DNA from: an uncultured Collinsella sp.
GTDB taxonomy: Bacteria; Actinomycetota; Coriobacteriia; Coriobacteriales; Coriobacteriaceae
Direction of reading: 5' to 3'
Assembly: GCA_959599635.1 (NCBI GenBank)
Contig: CAUGJN010000010.1
Location: forward strand, 1-29,642
Length of the DNA stretch: 29,642 bases
This document shows, piece after piece, positions 1 to 7,270 of the stretch. The notes under the pieces were generated by a model, which searched no databases, was not told the origin of the DNA, and saw nothing but the letters and a program-made list of their open reading frames with translations. The position numbers were made by a program, and so were the translations under genes. Position 1 is the stretch's first letter. Each line of letters opens with the position of its first letter.

Positions 1-50
1 CCGCTCTCGTAAAGCGGGGGTCACCGGTTCGAGCCCGGTCGCTGGCTCCA
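1..50 (+). tRNA. tRNA-Thr (anticodon CGT), 3' half only
   Basis: The window opens inside a tRNA. Positions 1-5 and 13-17 form the anticodon stem (CCGCT/AGCGG) around the loop CTCGTAA, giving anticodon CGT at 8-10, which reads ACG for threonine. The T stem ACCGG/CCGGT with loop TTCGAGC follows at 23-39, then the 3' acceptor strand and an encoded CCA ending at 50. The D arm and 5' acceptor strand lie before the window. Confidence 0.93.
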
Positions 51-61
51 TTGCACAAGAT

Positions 62-84
62 AGCCGCCTTCGGGCGGCTTTTTT
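62..84 (+). terminator. Rho-independent terminator of tRNA-Thr
   Basis: A 7-bp stem AGCCGCC/GGCGGCT closes a TTCG tetraloop (69-72) and is followed by a T run to 84. It begins 12 bases after the tRNA CCA end, so it most likely ends the tRNA transcript. Confidence 0.9.
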
Positions 85-306
85 GTTGCCGATTTTGAGT
101 GCGTGCGCGCCAATCCAAGCATCACCACGTCAACAGCGGCCCACTCGGTGGACTTCGGGTTTAATGCTTAGGGGCGGGGATTTACCAAAGTGAAATTTTA
201 ATGAAAAGAAACCCAGCTACAACAATTGCCATGGTGAGGGCTCGAATTGGCCATATAGATCAAAATGGTCACAATATACAAATGTCGAGAGGCATTGGGG
301 ATATAG

Positions 307-816
307 ATGAAAAGAACTAAGGGTTTTCTTTTGTTGGTATTGATGCTGCTCGGACTGTTCTGCCTGAGTGGCCCTTCTTGGGCCGAGGCTGCCTGTCCTG
401 AAGGTGAGCCTCAGCAGTCTTATACGGGCAGCCTGCTGATAACTGCTAAGGAGGGCGATGCCGACTCTCAGTCTGGGGTACATCCCCTTGCCACTTTTGA
501 GGGGGACGGCGGAACGGTCAAGCTTGACCATATTGGTAGCGGGATTTTGAGGTGGCAAGTTCTTCCGGACAAAATTGCGAACGATCCCTTCTCTTTTGCT
601 GGAACGATATATCTATACAAGGTTGTGCGCGGAAAACAAAAATACGTCGTTTGCTATCCGACAAACGGGTCTGGAATTGCATTCACCGGCATTTTGGGGC
701 AGATTGATACACATGTACGAAAGGGAACCTATGTGGTGCGTTGGGTTGGAGCTGCTGCAGGCCCGATATGGATTGCGGTCTTGCGCCCCGATGTCCAAAT
801 AGGTTTCTCTCTCTAG
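307..816 (+). CDS. Secreted protein of unknown function, 169 aa
   Basis: I do not recognise this protein. It begins with a clear Sec signal peptide: a basic N-terminus (MKRTK), a hydrophobic core of leucines at about residues 8-21, and a probable signal peptidase I site near SWAEA (residues 25-29). The mature part of about 140 residues looks beta-rich and has no further membrane segment, so it is probably exported. The ATG at 307 follows a weak GGGG stretch near 297-300. The gene lies in lower-GC DNA just after the tRNA-Thr terminator, and 85-306 shows no other gene. A second small gene follows 14 bases after its stop, suggesting a two-gene unit. The low GC and tRNA-proximal position hint at acquired DNA, but no integrase or attachment repeat is visible. 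Confidence 0.65.
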   Translation: MKRTKGFLLLVLMLLGLFCLSGPSWAEAACPEGEPQQSYTGSLLITAKEGDADSQSGVHPLATFEGDGGTVKLDHIGSGILRWQVLPDKIANDPFSFAGTIYLYKVVRGKQKYVVCYPTNGSGIAFTGILGQIDTHVRKGTYVVRWVGAAAGPIWIAVLRPDVQIGFSL

Positions 817-830
817 ACGGGAAGTTGCTC

Positions 831-1196
831 ATGGACGCCATATATGACGGGGATGACTGGGTCGATCATTATACTTGGCGCCTGGTCGGCTCGAACGACA
901 ATGGGGATGTGGTGTTTGATGGACTATGTCCAAAGCATCTCCATCCTTTTGTCTCGTCGTTAATTGAGAGTTCCGCTCGTGTTGCCCCCTACAGCTCGGC
1001 ATCGCTTCATGATACGGACGTTTTGAAGACCATAAGGGAGTCAATTGACGAGGGCACGATGAGCGGCCCGCTGTTTTCTCGGCTTGTGGGGCTAGATGAG
1101 ATTGGCTCGAAACGACTGCTTGCGGGCGAAAAAGTGGAACTCACTTATCGGTCGATGATTTCAATCCTGCGGTTAGCCGATGTTCTTCGCAAATAA
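831..1196 (+). CDS. Hypothetical protein, 121 aa, paired with the secreted protein upstream
   Basis: I do not recognise this protein. The frame is open from 741, but that part overlaps the 3' end of the preceding gene and reads unnaturally (Cys- and Arg-rich). The ATG at 831, after GGGAAG at about 820-825, is the more believable start. The product begins MDAIYDGDDWVDHYTWR and is soluble, acidic, without signal peptide or membrane segment. Its last 50 residues are predicted helical. It probably works with the upstream secreted protein because the genes are 14 bases apart on the same strand, but nothing in the sequence shows how. Confidence 0.55.
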   Translation: MDAIYDGDDWVDHYTWRLVGSNDNGDVVFDGLCPKHLHPFVSSLIESSARVAPYSSASLHDTDVLKTIRESIDEGTMSGPLFSRLVGLDEIGSKRLLAGEKVELTYRSMISILRLADVLRK

Positions 1197-1222
1197 ATGA
1201 GGCTTCCCTATTCAAAAACCGA

Positions 1223-1298
1223 ACCCCGCCAAACGTGATTCCCCTAGGGAAAGCACGTTTGGCGGGGTCCTAGCGTGATTTCCATAGGGGAATCACGC
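1223..1298. repeat. Pair of related hairpins (palindromic repeat)
   Basis: The first hairpin has a perfect 15-bp stem (1223-1237 with 1254-1268, ACCCCGCCAAACGTG on the left) with an inner TTCCC/GGGAA stem. The second (GCGTGATT 1273-1280 with AATCACGC 1291-1298, extended by TCC/GGG) is close to an inverted copy of the inner half of the first: both contain a GTGATTCCCCTA-like core when the second is read on the minus strand. There is no T tract. It sits between convergent genes, so it may end transcription or stabilise 3' ends, or be a REP-like element. Confidence 0.7.
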
Positions 1299-1329
1299 CA
1301 TCAGACGCGCAACTCAGCCGAGCAGTTCG

Positions 1330-1803
1330 CTACTCCTCCCAGTAAGCATCTGCAAGCAGCTTAAAGCAGATTTTCTTGACCGGCCGTGCGCCATCGCCCG
1401 GGAACTCGAGCGTGGGCATGTGAGGCTCGCCGGCAACGAACAGTGCAAACTTGTCGTCGGCAAGATCGCCGGCGATCGAAGCGTCGGAATCGACCAGATC
1501 GTAGTCGTCCTTCTCGTCAAACTCCTGGACCAGCGTCAGGCTGCCCGTAGCAACCTTAAAGGCCTCGCGACCCTCAACATCAATCTGCAGGTCGTGATAG
1601 CGCTGATGCGTCTCGTAGCGAGCCTCGGCCTCGGGACGCGTCGTGGGAGCCATGACGTTCGCAAAGACCTTGTCACCCAGAATCGGATGGCTGCCGACCT
1701 CGAGCTGCGCCGGGTCGTTCTCCTCGAGCCAGTCGATCAGCACGTCGAGGCCCTTGAGCATTCCGCGGTATTCCTCGATATCGCCCAGTGCACCGTAAAT
1801 CAT
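1330..1803 (-). CDS. YhcH/YjgK/YiaL (DUF386) family sugar anomerase, 157 aa
   Basis: This is a member of the DUF386 cupin-like family (E. coli YhcH/NanQ, YiaL, EbgC). NanQ opens or anomerises N-acetylneuraminate. The family hallmarks are present: ETHQRYHDLQ with paired histidines near residues 85-91, and GEPHMP near residue 127 followed by VKKICFK near the C-terminus, which together hold the metal in known members. The length is normal. It is the last gene of the epimerase-kinase cluster, 32 bases from a decayed nagA end. In this setting it probably speeds ring opening or anomer exchange of an amino sugar. NanQ function on sialic acid is possible, but no other sialic-acid gene is in the window, so the substrate is left open. 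Confidence 0.85.
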   Translation of the reverse strand: MIYGALGDIEEYRGMLKGLDVLIDWLEENDPAQLEVGSHPILGDKVFANVMAPTTRPEAEARYETHQRYHDLQIDVEGREAFKVATGSLTLVQEFDEKDDYDLVDSDASIAGDLADDKFALFVAGEPHMPTLEFPGDGARPVKKICFKLLADAYWEE

Positions 1804-1835
1804 CTAAATCCCCTCTCGGATCGTTTCTTTGGCAG

Positions 1836-1970
1836 CTACTCAGCAAACGCGTTACCGACGCTGTTGCCACCCACATACGTCTCGACCAGGGTAAGGTCGG
1901 GATTGAACACGACAAAATCGGCATCGCGCCCCGGCATAATGCTACCGCACTTGTCGTCGGCTCTAACCAT
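1836..1970 (-). pseudogene. nagA: Remnant of the 3' end of a second nagA
   Basis: Translated on the minus strand, this stretch gives about 40 residues that match the C-terminus of the intact NagA at 4701-5870. It shares DKCGSIMPGRDADFVVF, then LTLVETYVGG, SVGNAF and a final E before the stop. Differences are conservative (for example NP for DH and N for Q). Similarity stops at the DDKCG point; upstream the frame runs into the end of the kinase gene and a stop at about 2000. The other 345 or so codons of nagA are missing. An ATG at 1968-1970 could start a 44-residue peptide, but this is better read as decay after a deletion. Confidence 0.88.
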
Positions 1971-2007
1971 AAGCAAACAAGCGATGCCGGGGCCGACGCC
2001 CAGGCTT

Positions 2008-2943
2008 TTACAGCTCGGTCACGACAACGCCGTTGTAGACCTCGTCCCAACGATCCATAACCAAGTGGCCGGTCATGGGGTCCATGGCGTTGAGCTTGCC
2101 GCAGGTGTTGGCGGTACGCAGCACCGTCTCGTCGTCTGCGCCTGCAGCGATGGCATGCGCGAAGCCCGCGATCGTGGAGTCACCGGAACCCGTGGCGTTA
2201 ACGGCGGGGATATCGGGGGTCTTTGCGCGGAACGCACGGCCATTGTGGAAGCCAACGGAGCCGGCAGCGCCCATGGACACGACGACCCAGGGGATATCGG
2301 AGAAGCGGGCGTCAGAGGCGAGCGCGGCGCGGAGCTCGTCCACATCGTCGGTGGTAAAGCTCGTGCCCAAAAGGCCGTTGATCTCGGTCAGGTTAGGCTT
2401 GACCAGCTCGGGCTTAATTTCGGACTTAAGGGCGGCCTCGAGCGAAGCACCCGAGGTATCGAGCAGCACCTTGGCGCCGGCGTTCTCGGCAATAGCCGTG
2501 ATCTTGGCATAGTAGTCCGCCTCGACGCCACGGGGCAGCGAACCCGAGATGGTGACGACATCGGCCTTGCTCGCAAGCTCGGCGAACTTGGCGGTAAAGG
2601 CATCGAGCTCCTCGGGAGCAATCGTCGGGCCGCTCTCGAGCAGCTCGGTCTGGTTGCCGGCGTGAAGGATGTTGAGGCAGATACGGGTCTCGCCCTTGAT
2701 GGGCACAAAGTCGTTGTTAATACCGTTGGCGTCCATGAGCTCGCCCATGTAGGCGCCCATGTGGCCGCCAAGCAGACCGGTTGCCACAACGTCGTCGCCC
2801 AGCTGACCCAGCACACGGGCCACGTTGAGGCCCTTGCCGCCGGCGGTCTTTTCGGGCGTCACGCGGTTGACGTCGTCGATAATGAGCTCATCGAGCTGAT
2901 AGCGCGTATCGACAGACGGGTTCATCGTAACGGTGAGGATCAT
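2008..2943 (-). CDS. PfkB-family sugar-phosphate kinase (tagatose-6-P kinase / 1-phosphofructokinase type), 311 aa
   Basis: The protein belongs to the LacC/FruK branch of the PfkB family, which phosphorylates C1 or C6 of fructose- or tagatose-phosphates with ATP. The opening MILTVTMNPSVD is typical of this branch. PfkB signature 1 appears as GGKGLNVARVL (residues 35-45), and signature 2 as ATGSGDSTIAG (250-260), whose Asp255 is the expected catalytic base. The length is normal. AAGGAG lies 8 bases before the ATG. It follows the epimerase gene by 59 bases. With AgaS in the same region, the best inference is tagatose-6-phosphate to tagatose-1,6-bisphosphate; 1-phosphofructokinase activity cannot be excluded from sequence alone. 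Confidence 0.88.
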   Translation of the reverse strand: MILTVTMNPSVDTRYQLDELIIDDVNRVTPEKTAGGKGLNVARVLGQLGDDVVATGLLGGHMGAYMGELMDANGINNDFVPIKGETRICLNILHAGNQTELLESGPTIAPEELDAFTAKFAELASKADVVTISGSLPRGVEADYYAKITAIAENAGAKVLLDTSGASLEAALKSEIKPELVKPNLTEINGLLGTSFTTDDVDELRAALASDARFSDIPWVVVSMGAAGSVGFHNGRAFRAKTPDIPAVNATGSGDSTIAGFAHAIAAGADDETVLRTANTCGKLNAMDPMTGHLVMDRWDEVYNGVVVTEL

Positions 2944-2954
2944 TTCTAGCTCCT

Positions 2955-2984
2955 TATCTCGCAGGCTCCTTGTGCCTCGCGATA
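2955..2984 (-). other. Hairpin between epimerase and kinase genes
   Basis: An imperfect inverted repeat: TATC at 2955 pairs with GATA ending 2984, CG with CG, and AGGC with GCCT around a 7-base loop. It lacks a T tract, so it is more likely an mRNA processing or stability element than a terminator. Confidence 0.4.
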
Positions 2985-3002
2985 CGAGTCGACTAAACGG
3001 AA

Positions 3003-3884
3003 TTACAGAATCTCAATCATGAACGAGCGAACGACGGTCTCCTTAGGCTTGGCGACAAGGCAGCCGCGCTTGTGCTCAAGCACGTCGTCCTCATCGGAAC
3101 AGGTCGAAAGGCCGCCCCAAGGCTCAACTGCCACAAAATCGCCTTCGGGCTTACTCCACACGATGAGATACGGGAAGCCCTCAAAGCTCAGGCGAACGCC
3201 CTTATCCTCGCCCTTCTTGGAAAGCGTGACCTGGCGGCTCTCGAGCACGTCAAAGATGGTCTCCGCAAAATCGAAGAGCTCGTGCGACAGGGGCAGCGTC
3301 TTTCCCACCATGGGGTTCTTGGAGCGCCTGTCCACGTCAATCAAGCCAGTCGAAGGAACAGCGGTGCAAAGCTCCGCAGCCTCGTCTTTCTCGAAGCGCA
3401 GCTCGTAGTCCGTATAGGTCTCGCCCTCGTCGAGCGGACACCTAAAGCCAGGGTGCCCACCGATAAAGAACGGCATGTCCTCGGTGCCCTCGTTGGTAAC
3501 CTCATAGGAGACACGCACGGCGGCATCCTCGAGCGTATAGCGGGCGACAAGCTTAAACGGGTACGGATAATCGCTCAGCAGCGCGGCGTTATCCTCGGAT
3601 GCCAGGCACATAGCCAGCTCGTTTGCGCTTTGGCTCAACAGCTTCCACTCCTGCTTGCGCGCAAAGCCGTGGCGGGCGAGCTTCACATGATGCCCGGCAA
3701 ACGTCATGGCGCTGCCATCGCGCAGGCCTCCGCAAATCGGGAAGCAGACCGGCGCCTGACCGGACCACACTGCGGGGTCACCCTGCCACAAATACTCGCG
3801 ACCGTCGGCCTCAATCGAGGTAAACGAACCGCCAGCCGTGGAAACCTTAATAGAAATCGAATCGTTGGAAAGAGCGTATTCCAT
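3003..3884 (-). CDS. Aldose 1-epimerase family protein (LacX-like), 293 aa
   Basis: The protein is a galactose-mutarotase-fold enzyme that interconverts alpha and beta anomers of aldoses. Catalytic-type residues are visible: His72 in RHGFAR, His144 in GGHPGF and Glu254 in VEPWGG, matching the two histidines and one glutamate of the family. The frame is open to 3992, but the ATG at 3884 starts where the conserved domain starts and has AAAGGA 7 bases upstream, so the longer version is rejected. It is the first gene of a minus-strand cluster with the kinase and anomerase, and is divergent from the flavodoxin-like gene at 4041. LacX-like epimerases often accompany PTS sugar operons; a hexosamine or galactose-type substrate is inferred from context. 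Confidence 0.88.
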   Translation of the reverse strand: MEYALSNDSISIKVSTAGGSFTSIEADGREYLWQGDPAVWSGQAPVCFPICGGLRDGSAMTFAGHHVKLARHGFARKQEWKLLSQSANELAMCLASEDNAALLSDYPYPFKLVARYTLEDAAVRVSYEVTNEGTEDMPFFIGGHPGFRCPLDEGETYTDYELRFEKDEAAELCTAVPSTGLIDVDRRSKNPMVGKTLPLSHELFDFAETIFDVLESRQVTLSKKGEDKGVRLSFEGFPYLIVWSKPEGDFVAVEPWGGLSTCSDEDDVLEHKRGCLVAKPKETVVRSFMIEIL

Positions 3885-4040
3885 TACCCATCCTTTCGGA
3901 CAACTGCATTTTGCTCGCAAGTACCCGTCTCGGCTCTGACCAAAGGACAAACCCGCACGTTCATCGATGCGTCCGGTATCCCAGCCATGCAACGGGGTAC
4001 CATACAGACATTGATCTAATTACAGCTGAAAGGCCTTCTT

Positions 4041-4625
4041 ATGCGAACCATCATCCTTTATGCCTCACGCCACCACGGCAATACGAAAAAGCTCGTGGAC
4101 GCCATCGTCGAGGCGCACCCCGAAATCGATACCCTCGACGTGAAGTCACTCGGTAAAAACGAGTACCCCGACCTGCACGAATACCATCTGATCGGCGTCG
4201 CCACGGGCATTTATTACTCCGAGATCGACAAAGATATGGCGCGCGTGCTCACTAACGTGCTGCAGCCGCAGGACAAGGTATTTGGCCTTATGACCTACGG
4301 TGGCAAAAACAAGTGGTACGGCAAGGATATCGATGGCATCTGCCGCATGAGGCAGGCCATCTTTATGGGTGTCTACGGCTGCCCCGGCTTTGATACGTGG
4401 GGGCCGTTCAAACTCACCGGCGGTGTCCAAAAGGGACACCCGACCGCTGATGAAATTAAGGGCGCCGTCGACTTCTTCGACAAGATCGAAGACGAGTATG
4501 GCGAGATCATCGTCGAAGAGTACGCCAAACGCGAGAAGCGTCTTGCCTACGAAAAGGAGCATCCTGCAGGAGGTCTTGTGGCCGGCGTTAAGCGCACGGC
4601 AAAGAAGATCGCTAACAAGCTGTAA
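4041..4625 (+). CDS. Flavodoxin-family protein, 194 aa
   Basis: The N-terminus IILYASRHHGNTKKLVDAI has the flavodoxin phosphate-binding pattern (T/S-x-x-G-N-T) used to hold FMN. The next strands fit a flavodoxin fold (LIGVATGIYY near 50-60, VFGLMTYGG near 80-88). After about residue 150 there is a basic, helical extension rich in Lys and Glu ending KRTAKKIANKL, longer than a plain flavodoxin. GAAAGG lies about 10 bases before the ATG. It is the only plus-strand gene within the sugar region and has its own strong terminator. Its electron-transfer partner is not evident here, and the position may be incidental. Confidence 0.82.
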   Translation: MRTIILYASRHHGNTKKLVDAIVEAHPEIDTLDVKSLGKNEYPDLHEYHLIGVATGIYYSEIDKDMARVLTNVLQPQDKVFGLMTYGGKNKWYGKDIDGICRMRQAIFMGVYGCPGFDTWGPFKLTGGVQKGHPTADEIKGAVDFFDKIEDEYGEIIVEEYAKREKRLAYEKEHPAGGLVAGVKRTAKKIANKL

Positions 4626-4656
4626 CTGTTAAGGTGCTTTTGAGCGTTTAACCCAT

Positions 4657-4695
4657 ACGGCGGGTCCGAGCAGATTCGGGCCCGCCGTCTTTTTC
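4657..4695 (+). terminator. Rho-independent terminator after the flavodoxin-like gene
   Basis: The stem ACGGCGGGTCCG (4657-4668) pairs with CGGGCCCGCCGT (4677-4688), with one G-T pair, and is followed by CTTTTTCT. It lies between convergent genes; the T tract is on the plus strand only. Confidence 0.87.
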
Positions 4696-4700
4696 TATCG

Positions 4701-5870
4701 TTACTCGGTAAAGGCGTTGCCGACGCTCTGGCCGCCAACATACGTCTCGACGAGGGTGAGCTCATGGTCGAACACGACAAAGTCGGCGTCGCGACCCGGC
4801 ATGATGCTGCCGCACTTATCCTCGATGTGCGCGGAGCGTGCCGGCACCTCGGTTGCCATGCGAATGGCGATATCGGCGCTGGCGATGCCCCAGTCGACGA
4901 TGTTCTTGACGCCCTGGGCAAGCGTGAGCACCGAGCCGGCAATGCTCTTGCCGTCGGCGAGCCAGCACAGGTTGTCCTTCATGATGACGTCCATGCCACC
5001 ACTGGTGTAGCTTCCCTCGGGCATGCCGCCGCAACCCAGGCAGTCGGTGATGAGCACCGTGTGCTGCCAGCCCTTTGCCTGCAGCAGCGCCTTGATGGCG
5101 GCAGGGTTTACGTGCTTGCCGTCACAGATGATCTCAGCGTAGGTCTCGGGCGTGGACATAGCAGCGCCCACGACACCGGGCTCACGGTGATGAAGCCCGC
5201 GCTGGCCGTTATAGGTATGCGTAAAGCAGCTGGCACCGGCATTGATGGCGGCGATGCACTCATCGTAGGTAGCGTCGGAGTGACCGATGCTGGTCACCAC
5301 ACCCTTGGCGTTCAAAACAGCCGCATAAGCAGGGGCACCGTCGCGCTCGGCCGCCATGGCGCTCTTAACGATGCGGCCACCCGCAGCCTCCTGCCACTGA
5401 TCGAAGACCTCCTCGGAGGGATCGATAAGATAAGCGGGGTTCTGCGCACCCACGTGCTTCATGGTAAAGAAGGGGCCCTCCAGGTAGATGCCCTGAATGC
5501 GAGCACCGCAGAAGTCAGGACCGCGGCCTTCGTCAGCCTGGGCGATGGCGGCGCAGGCATCCTTGATCTGCTCGACGCCATCGGTGAACGTCGTGGGCAG
5601 CCAGCTGGTGGTACCGCGACGGGCGAGCTCGGTCGAGCTGATATCGATGCCCTCGGGGTCGTTATCGGTAGTCGAGTGGTTGTAGAAGCCATGGATGTGA
5701 GTATCGACCATACCCGGTGCGATCCACGATCCCGTGTAGTCCTTAATCTCGCAAGAGGGCTCGTCGGCCTGCCAGGCGCCAAAGACGCCATCCTCGACCA
5801 TAAGATAGCCGCCCAGTTGCGGACCTGCCGGCAAGAAGAACTTGTCAGCCTTAATTGCGTACGTGCTCAT
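4701..5870 (-). CDS. nagA: N-acetylhexosamine-6-phosphate deacetylase (NagA/AgaA), 389 aa
   Basis: This enzyme removes acetate from GlcNAc-6-P or GalNAc-6-P. It is an amidohydrolase-fold protein with the expected metal and catalytic residues: HIH at 58-60, Glu131 in EGPF, His197 in GHSDAT, His218 in FTHTYN and the catalytic Asp276 in ITDCLGCGG (Cys after TD where many NagA have Ala). Length is normal. A GTG at 5876 is possible, but the ATG at 5870 lies 5 bases after AAGGAG and starts the usual N-terminus. A terminator separates it from agaS, so it probably has its own promoter; CTTATA at 5910-5915 reads TATAAG on the minus strand. Beside AgaS, a GalNAc-6-P role (AgaA) is likely, but sequence alone cannot separate it from GlcNAc-6-P. 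Confidence 0.92.
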   Translation of the reverse strand: MSTYAIKADKFFLPAGPQLGGYLMVEDGVFGAWQADEPSCEIKDYTGSWIAPGMVDTHIHGFYNHSTTDNDPEGIDISSTELARRGTTSWLPTTFTDGVEQIKDACAAIAQADEGRGPDFCGARIQGIYLEGPFFTMKHVGAQNPAYLIDPSEEVFDQWQEAAGGRIVKSAMAAERDGAPAYAAVLNAKGVVTSIGHSDATYDECIAAINAGASCFTHTYNGQRGLHHREPGVVGAAMSTPETYAEIICDGKHVNPAAIKALLQAKGWQHTVLITDCLGCGGMPEGSYTSGGMDVIMKDNLCWLADGKSIAGSVLTLAQGVKNIVDWGIASADIAIRMATEVPARSAHIEDKCGSIMPGRDADFVVFDHELTLVETYVGGQSVGNAFTE

Positions 5871-5927
5871 ATGCACTCCTTGCTTCTAAAGCAGTTGACC
5901 GTGGTGATTCTTATACCCGGTTCAAGT

Positions 5928-5970
5928 AAAAACAAAAAGCGCCCGCCCGCCGTTATGAGCGGACGGGCGC
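5928..5970 (-). terminator. Rho-independent terminator after agaS
   Basis: GCGCCCGCCCGC (5939-5950) pairs with GCGGACGGGCGC (5959-5970) with one mismatch. The A-rich run at 5928-5938 becomes a T tract on the minus strand. It starts 20 bases after the agaS stop and separates agaS from nagA. Confidence 0.88.
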
Positions 5971-5989
5971 CCTTACAGGGGGGACGCGA

Positions 5990-7156
5990 TTAAGCGGTGA
6001 AGGGGTGAATCGTCACACCCTTAACCACGCGGTTGACCGTGCCGGTGGGGCTCGGCGTATCGGGCGTGTTGCCCACGCGCACGGAGTTGAGCAGGCTGAT
6101 GGCCTGGGCAAACATCACGAACGGCAGGGCGAGGTAACCCTCGGGGAGCGCCTCATAGCCCTTAAAGGTGAAGGACTCACCCTCGTAGACAGTAGCGCCA
6201 TCCTGCTGAACGGCAACGGTGTGCTGAGCGATCTTGTCGCCACCGATCTCGTTGAGGATGTCGATGTCGTACTGACGGGTGTAGGCGTCGTTGTTCACGA
6301 ATACGAAGACGAGCGTCTTATCGTCGACGAAGGACTTAGGTCCGTGACGATAGCCCATGGAGGTGTCGTAGGAAGTGGCAACCAGGCCATGAGCAAGCTC
6401 GAGGATCTTGAGCTGGCTCTCCTGAGCAAGGCCGCCAAAGGAGCCGGAGCCAAGGTAGGTCACGCGGTTGAAGTCGCCAGCGAGGTAGTCGGCAACCTCG
6501 GACTCGCGAGCGATGACCTCCTCGCCCATCTTGGCGATGGTCTCGACCCACTCGGCCTTCTGCTCGTCGGAAGCCTCGTCAAAGATGAGGGTAGAGAGCA
6601 GGGTCATGCAGGTGTAAGAACCGGTCATGGCGAAGCCCTTGTCGTTGGCGCGCGGGATGAGCAGCGTCAGCGCATTGGGGTCATCAGCGGACTCGACGGC
6701 GAGCTTGCCCTCGGGAGCGCAGGTGATGTTGAGGAACTTGACGTTGTGGACGAGCTCCTTGGCAACGGCGACAGCGGCAAGGCTCTCGGGGCTGTTGCCA
6801 GAGCGGGCAAAGGAAACCACGAGCGTGGGATCCTCGGCGCGCAGGAAGTCGCGCGGGGCGCTCACGATGTCGGTCGTGGCGATGGGCTTAAAGTCGTAGA
6901 GATCAGTGTTGCCAGCGTGACGCAGGTACGGGGCGCAGGTATCGCCAACATAGTCGGACGTACCGGCACCGGTGAAGACAACGGACAGACGGCCCTCGCC
7001 CATAGCGCGAGCCTCGGCCAGAAAGGCCTCGATGGCCTCCTTGTTCTCGCGATAGATGTTGAGCGTATCACGCCAAAGCTCGGGCTGCTGAGCAATCTCG
7101 GCCGTGGTGATCTGGGCGCCGAGCTCGGTGAGCTCCTCGACACTCTTCTCGAACAT
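5990..7156 (-). CDS. agaS: Galactosamine-6-phosphate deaminase/isomerase AgaS, 388 aa
   Basis: AgaS converts galactosamine-6-P to tagatose-6-P and ammonia. The protein has tandem SIS sugar-phosphate-binding domains. The first carries FTGAGTSDYVGD (61-72) and SFARSGNSPES (115-125). The second carries TYLGSGSFGGLAQES and YRHGPKSFVDD. The C-terminus NTPDTPSPTGTVNRVV is nearly the same as I recall for E. coli AgaS, and the length (384 there) agrees. This motif set separates it from GlmS and from the NagB fold. AGAGAGG lies before the ATG. It is a single-gene unit with its own promoter and operator upstream and a terminator downstream. It is the most diagnostic gene for calling this region a galactosamine pathway. 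Confidence 0.95.
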   Translation of the reverse strand: MFEKSVEELTELGAQITTAEIAQQPELWRDTLNIYRENKEAIEAFLAEARAMGEGRLSVVFTGAGTSDYVGDTCAPYLRHAGNTDLYDFKPIATTDIVSAPRDFLRAEDPTLVVSFARSGNSPESLAAVAVAKELVHNVKFLNITCAPEGKLAVESADDPNALTLLIPRANDKGFAMTGSYTCMTLLSTLIFDEASDEQKAEWVETIAKMGEEVIARESEVADYLAGDFNRVTYLGSGSFGGLAQESQLKILELAHGLVATSYDTSMGYRHGPKSFVDDKTLVFVFVNNDAYTRQYDIDILNEIGGDKIAQHTVAVQQDGATVYEGESFTFKGYEALPEGYLALPFVMFAQAISLLNSVRVGNTPDTPSPTGTVNRVVKGVTIHPFTA

Positions 7157-7195
7157 TTCTAATACCTCTCTCTAGAAGTAATCCTCTGACGTGCA

Positions 7196-7231
7196 ATTAT
7201 ACACTTCGGTTGGTTATCTGGTAGTAACCAG
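7196..7231 (-). promoter_or_regulatory. agaS promoter with GntR operator over the -35 position
   Basis: On the minus strand a perfect -10 TATAAT lies at 7201-7196, about 40 bases before the agaS start codon. The palindrome CTGGT-AGTA-ACCAG (7218-7231) lies 17 bases upstream of it, where the -35 box would be, and no good TTGACA is present. A very similar palindrome is found before the PTS operon. The shape (TGGT...ACCA) resembles sites of the DasR/NagR/AgaR group of GntR regulators, and the gntR gene is adjacent. Binding would block RNA polymerase. Confidence 0.75.
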
Positions 7232-7270
7232 TTAAATACAAAGAATCATCATATGGAAACGATGCCAACA

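Noticed and set aside
741..830. Longer N-terminus, or frameshift fusion, joining the two small genes near the start of the window
   Set aside because: The first gene ends with a normal stop at 814-816 and the second has its own ATG at 831; the overlapping residues look like a shadow of the first gene.
3885..3992. In-frame extension of the aldose epimerase
   Set aside because: The extra residues are unlike the family, and a good ribosome site stands before the ATG at 3884.
6005..7162. Plus-strand open frame antisense to agaS
   Set aside because: AgaS is certain on the minus strand; the antisense product is low-complexity and without domain.
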